Assembly: GCA_020466095.1 (NCBI GenBank)
Contig: CM035807.1
Location: forward strand, 79,938,351-80,002,350
Origin: Chlorops oryzae
Taxonomy: Eukaryota; Arthropoda; Insecta; Diptera; Chloropidae
Length of the DNA: 64,000 nt
Direction: 5' to 3'
In this document: positions 60,998 through 64,000 of the stretch, one piece after another
Layout: each line of letters starts with the position of its first letter
How positions within the stretch are numbered: the first letter of the stretch is position 1
Translations under genes and position numbers: made by a program
Notes under the pieces: generated by a model
What the model was told of the DNA's origin: nothing
Database searches by the model: none
What the model saw: the letters and a program-made list of their open reading frames with translations, nothing else

Positions 60998-61542
60998 TAG
61001 GAATACACAGGGCTGCATAAACTCTTATTTAAGCCCACCAACTGCCACGGCCATAAATTGAGATTTTTCGTAACATAGTGGGCCAATAATGTCTGGACCC
61101 TGGGTATTTCAAAGTCAGGCTTGACCGACTTTAGCTTTCTTACTTGTTTCTACATGTGTTTGGTATAGCAAATTTACTTGCTGCTTTAGAGCGTAGAGCC
61201 CTTTAGCGCACATGTAAGTTACAGACCTGCACAAAAATATTCTACGACAGCATTTTTGTCTGTATTTGTATGAAAATTTCTCTTTCAGCTGCATTCAACT
61301 TAGGTGCACATTCGCTTTAACAGCATCCTGTTTTTGGTTTTTGAAATAAAATTTCATAGTAAAATTTTCCTTTAACAGGCCTGTTGAAAATTTATCTTTT
61401 GAATTCCAAACGCTTTCCTATCGACCTAAAATGCCTTTGCTGTATTAGAATTGTTCAAAAATTTTGATAAAAAATTAATAAAACTGGTTTAATCTCTCAT
61501 AGAGACTATCATTTGAAAGTTTAAACCATCAAAAAGTTTAAG
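60998..61542. repeat. Direct duplication, copy 1, beginning with a family B end
   Basis: Starts AGGAATACACAGGGCTGCA, continues with the terminal ~115 bases of a family B mini-me-like repeat (GACTTTAGCTTTCTTACTTGT), and then unique sequence up to CATCAAAAAGTTT. The whole is repeated about 1010 bases downstream at 62010-62586 with very few differences in the second half. Confidence 0.9.
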
Positions 61543-62009
61543 CACTAATCAAATAATATATAGATGTCTCACGCCGAACAAAAATTTGGTCGCTAGCGAT
61601 ACTGAGCTCTGGCTCCCAGCGAAAGAAATCTAGCAATCGGAAAAATTCGGGTTTTATACTTTTGCATTCGCGAAGCACCAGAAACGATTCAGTATGAAAC
61701 TGAATTCGAAACAGTGCTGAGCTATGTCCTTTTGCCTTTTTTTTATTTTTTGTTGTTTTTGTTGCGACGTTATACATATGTATGTATTTGTGTATGAATC
61801 TGTTCATGCTAGAAACCAAAAATTTGAAAATTTCAATTTGGGCTTCATGCGTATATGAGAAATTTTGAAGTTGCCCTGCAGTAAATGTACTCGTCACCAG
61901 GTACTAGTAACCAACTGTACCCGTGCCATTATATTTCCCCTCTTGATATTTTGTATGATCGTATTTGCGAGAAGACATTCAGTTGATGCTGAAATCTGCT
62001 GTTATGCAA
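61543..62009. other. Spacer between the two duplicated copies
   Basis: Non-coding; a 119-codon minus frame at 61538-61897 has no recognisable domain. CATATGTATGTATTTGTGTATG is a short degenerate TG/TA stretch. Confidence 0.5.
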
Positions 62010-62586
62010 TTAGAGAATACACAGGGCTGCAATTAAACTCTATTTAAGCCCACATACTTGCACTGCCATAAATTGAGATTGTTTCGTAACATAGTGGGTG
62101 GGCCAATAATGTCGGACCCTGGGTTATTTCAAACCCGTCAGGCTTGACCAGACGGGAAATTTAGCTTTCTTCAACAATTGTTTCTAAACATGTGTTTGGT
62201 ATAGCAAATTTACTTGCTGCTTTAGAGCGTAGAGCCCTTTTAGCGCACATGTATAGTTACAGACCTGCACAAAAATATTCTACGACAGCATTTTTGTCTG
62301 TATTTGTATGAAAATTTCTCTTTCAGCTGCATTCAACTTAGGTGCACATTCGCTTTAACAGCATCCTGTTTTTTTGGTTTTTGAAATAAAATTTCATAGT
62401 AAAATATTTCCTTTAACAGGCCTGTTGAAAATTTATCTTTTGAATTCCAAACGCTTTCCTATCGACCTAAAATGCCTTTGCTGTATTAGAATTGTTCAAA
62501 AATTTTGATAAAAAATTAATAAAACTGGTTTAATCTCTCATAGAGACTATCATTTGAAAGTTTAAACCATCAAAAAGTTTTAAGCT
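62010..62586. repeat. Direct duplication, copy 2, with scattered insertions
   Basis: Matches 60998-61542. The last ~400 bases are nearly identical, while the first ~170 bases carry many small insertions relative to copy 1 (for example GTGGGTGGGCC for GTGGGCC, and AACCCGTCAGGC for AGTCAGGC). Such a pattern fits either independent drift in the repeat part or imperfect consensus sequence. Confidence 0.9.
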
Positions 62587-63775
62587 AGGTTGAAGACGAT
62601 AAACCTAAATTTTTTTTCATTTCATTTTATTGCATTTTTTTTATTTCTAGTCAGTTATGAAAGAATTTACCTTTTATTACAAAACTTAAATATTGTTTTT
62701 TGTTAATAAAATAAATATTTGGACGGCGTTCTTTTAAGCGCCTTTCAAGTGTTGTTAAAGACATTCTGATATGTTCCTCAAAAATTCAGCAAAAAAATCT
62801 GGTAGGTGGTAGTGCATAAAATCATAATGAACTTCGTTCTTATCTAGTGTCCTATGACACAACTCAACTTGTTTTAAAAAAAATTAAAGATTTTTTTTTT
62901 TTAATGAGTAGTTATTGTTTTTATTTTTGTTTACTAGACCGTTAGCTACAACTTTGCCAAACACAGTTAACCGATATCTCTAAGTCTTACGGAGCTGTGG
63001 AAGAAAAACTGAGGCTACCACTTTTGACCAAAATCAGCAAGGCTCGCAATGTTTAGGGCTCCATAAAACCAGAACGCCTGCTAAACTCGCGAAACTCAGC
63101 TAGGATTTTACTCACCTTTGGTCATACTATCAAACCTATATAGTGGAAACCCATTATTTTTCCAAAACTTGATTTTTGTGTCACAGTAATATTTAATGTT
63201 GCAATACCGACAATTTTCGTTCCGAAAATTCTTCACATTTGGATAATTGTATCGAAAAAAAAATATATATATATATATTATTATAAAAATGTTAATGTAA
63301 TCCGTAATTAGCCATGAAAATATTGCTGAAAATATTATTACTGCTGATCCCTGGTTAGAGGGCTAAAAACTTTTGTTATATTTCACTTAGTTTTCGAGAT
63401 ATGTATAGGCTTTTAAAAATTTACAAAATAAGTTTTTTTGCATACAATATTTCGAATTAAAAAAAAAGCAATTTCTCAAAAATAAGTAGTAACGATTTGT
63501 ATAGAAAATTTATTAAGCTATTGAAGAGTGCACAAATATCAAAAATAACAATTTTTTTCAGTAAAAATTGGTGGAGAAATGATTAGAGCGCAATTAAAAA
63601 AACTTTGCCACTTTTGTTTATTTTTTATATTTTTCGAATTTTATTTTAAAGTACCAAGAACATGTCATGTAAGTTTGAAGATAGGATATTCATTAGTTTA
63701 GGAGACACAAAGCATTTAACATGCTTACCCAGCAATTTTCCCCCAGGAACAACCATATGAGCCGTTTATTTTGAA
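62587..63775. other. AT-rich non-coding DNA
   Basis: No gene recognised. A TA run lies at about 63263-63279. Phrases such as CGATATCTCTAAG and TTTCGAGATATGT recur as in many dispersed repeats, but no boundaries could be set. Confidence 0.45.
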
Positions 63776-64000
63776 AGTGGCATAAGTCACTTTTTTTTTA
63801 AGTCGAGATATTTAAGGGTTTGCGTTTTAAAACGTTTAAAAATATGGATGCTTACTTTCGAGAAGATTTACTTGTATATGTTATCTAATGATACTGACAT
63901 TTTTGAGTGCAAATTTTTTTTTAAAAGTGAAAAGATACCGTTCAATTGTATTTAGTGTTGCCATTAACTCGATTTTTTTGAAAAAGTGACTTATGCCACT
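63776..64000. repeat. Inverted repeat pair at the window edge, probable MITE
   Basis: AGTGGCATAAGTCACTTTTT at 63776-63795 is matched by its perfect complement at 63981-64000, the last base of the window. The 225-bp unit has MITE proportions. Because the window stops at its right edge, the target duplication cannot be checked and the element could extend further. Confidence 0.7.

Overview
The window looks like non-coding, repeat-dense DNA from a higher fly (Diptera, Schizophora). It is strongly AT-rich and holds no convincing complete host gene. It contains mariner transposons of two kinds, one very close to the Himar1/irritans type first described from horn fly. It also holds many small inverted-repeat elements, tRNA-derived SINE-like pieces, and 'mini-me'-type repeats (a (TA)n tract, a short conserved core, then (GTCY)n) known from dipteran genomes. 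The genus cannot be fixed from the sequence alone; nothing bacterial or plasmid-like is present.

Layout. 1-13600: mostly unique AT-rich DNA with two MITEs (2285-2748 with a TA duplication; 4225-4735 with a TAA duplication), a 136-bp palindrome at 10335, and a weakly supported untranslated-exon-like patch near 7000-7330. 13600-23800: a dense mobile cluster with tRNA-like SINE heads (13833, 21717, 23497), two mini-me-like repeats (14471-15037, 18137-19223), a MITE inside another repeat whose empty copy also lies in this window (16562-17095 versus 45395-45620), a dead mariner (20426-21690), and MITEs at 22208 and 23033. 26400-31400: two PIF/Harbinger-like MITEs, a hAT-like MITE with a perfect 8-bp duplication, and a foldback element. 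33000-43150: a mini-me-like repeat with 127-bp internal tandem units, a 1.3-kb polypurine tract with a 12-bp minisatellite, and a pure (CT)n run. 44800-54900: three more mini-me-like copies, the one good candidate host exon (48292-48365), an 880-bp TA-flanked element, a small hAT MITE, and a nest in which a near-complete Himar1-like mariner sits inside a hAT-like foldback element. 55400-60250: two larger elements carrying degraded protein-coding remnants, one a C-terminal domain of a transposon-associated protein family, the other a cysteine-rich CXC domain enclosed by almost identical ~270-bp inverted repeats. 60700-64000: a small MITE, a ~550-bp near-identical direct duplication, and a terminal inverted repeat at the window edge.

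How it fits together. The exon at 48292 has a textbook polypyrimidine tract and GTAAGT donor, so at least part of the window is probably intron of a large + strand gene that I could not identify. Everything else is best read as layers of transposon insertion and simple-repeat growth; several insertion orders can be read directly. The Himar1-like copy has intact catalytic aspartates but has lost its ATG (ACG at the usual start), so it is unlikely to make full-length protein. The least familiar object is the CXC element at 58951-60246: its arms are nearly identical (young), it has a 5-bp ATTTA flank, and the gene fragment begins exactly where the arm ends. No virus-like genes, toxin genes, rRNA, CRISPR arrays or operon-like gene sets were seen.
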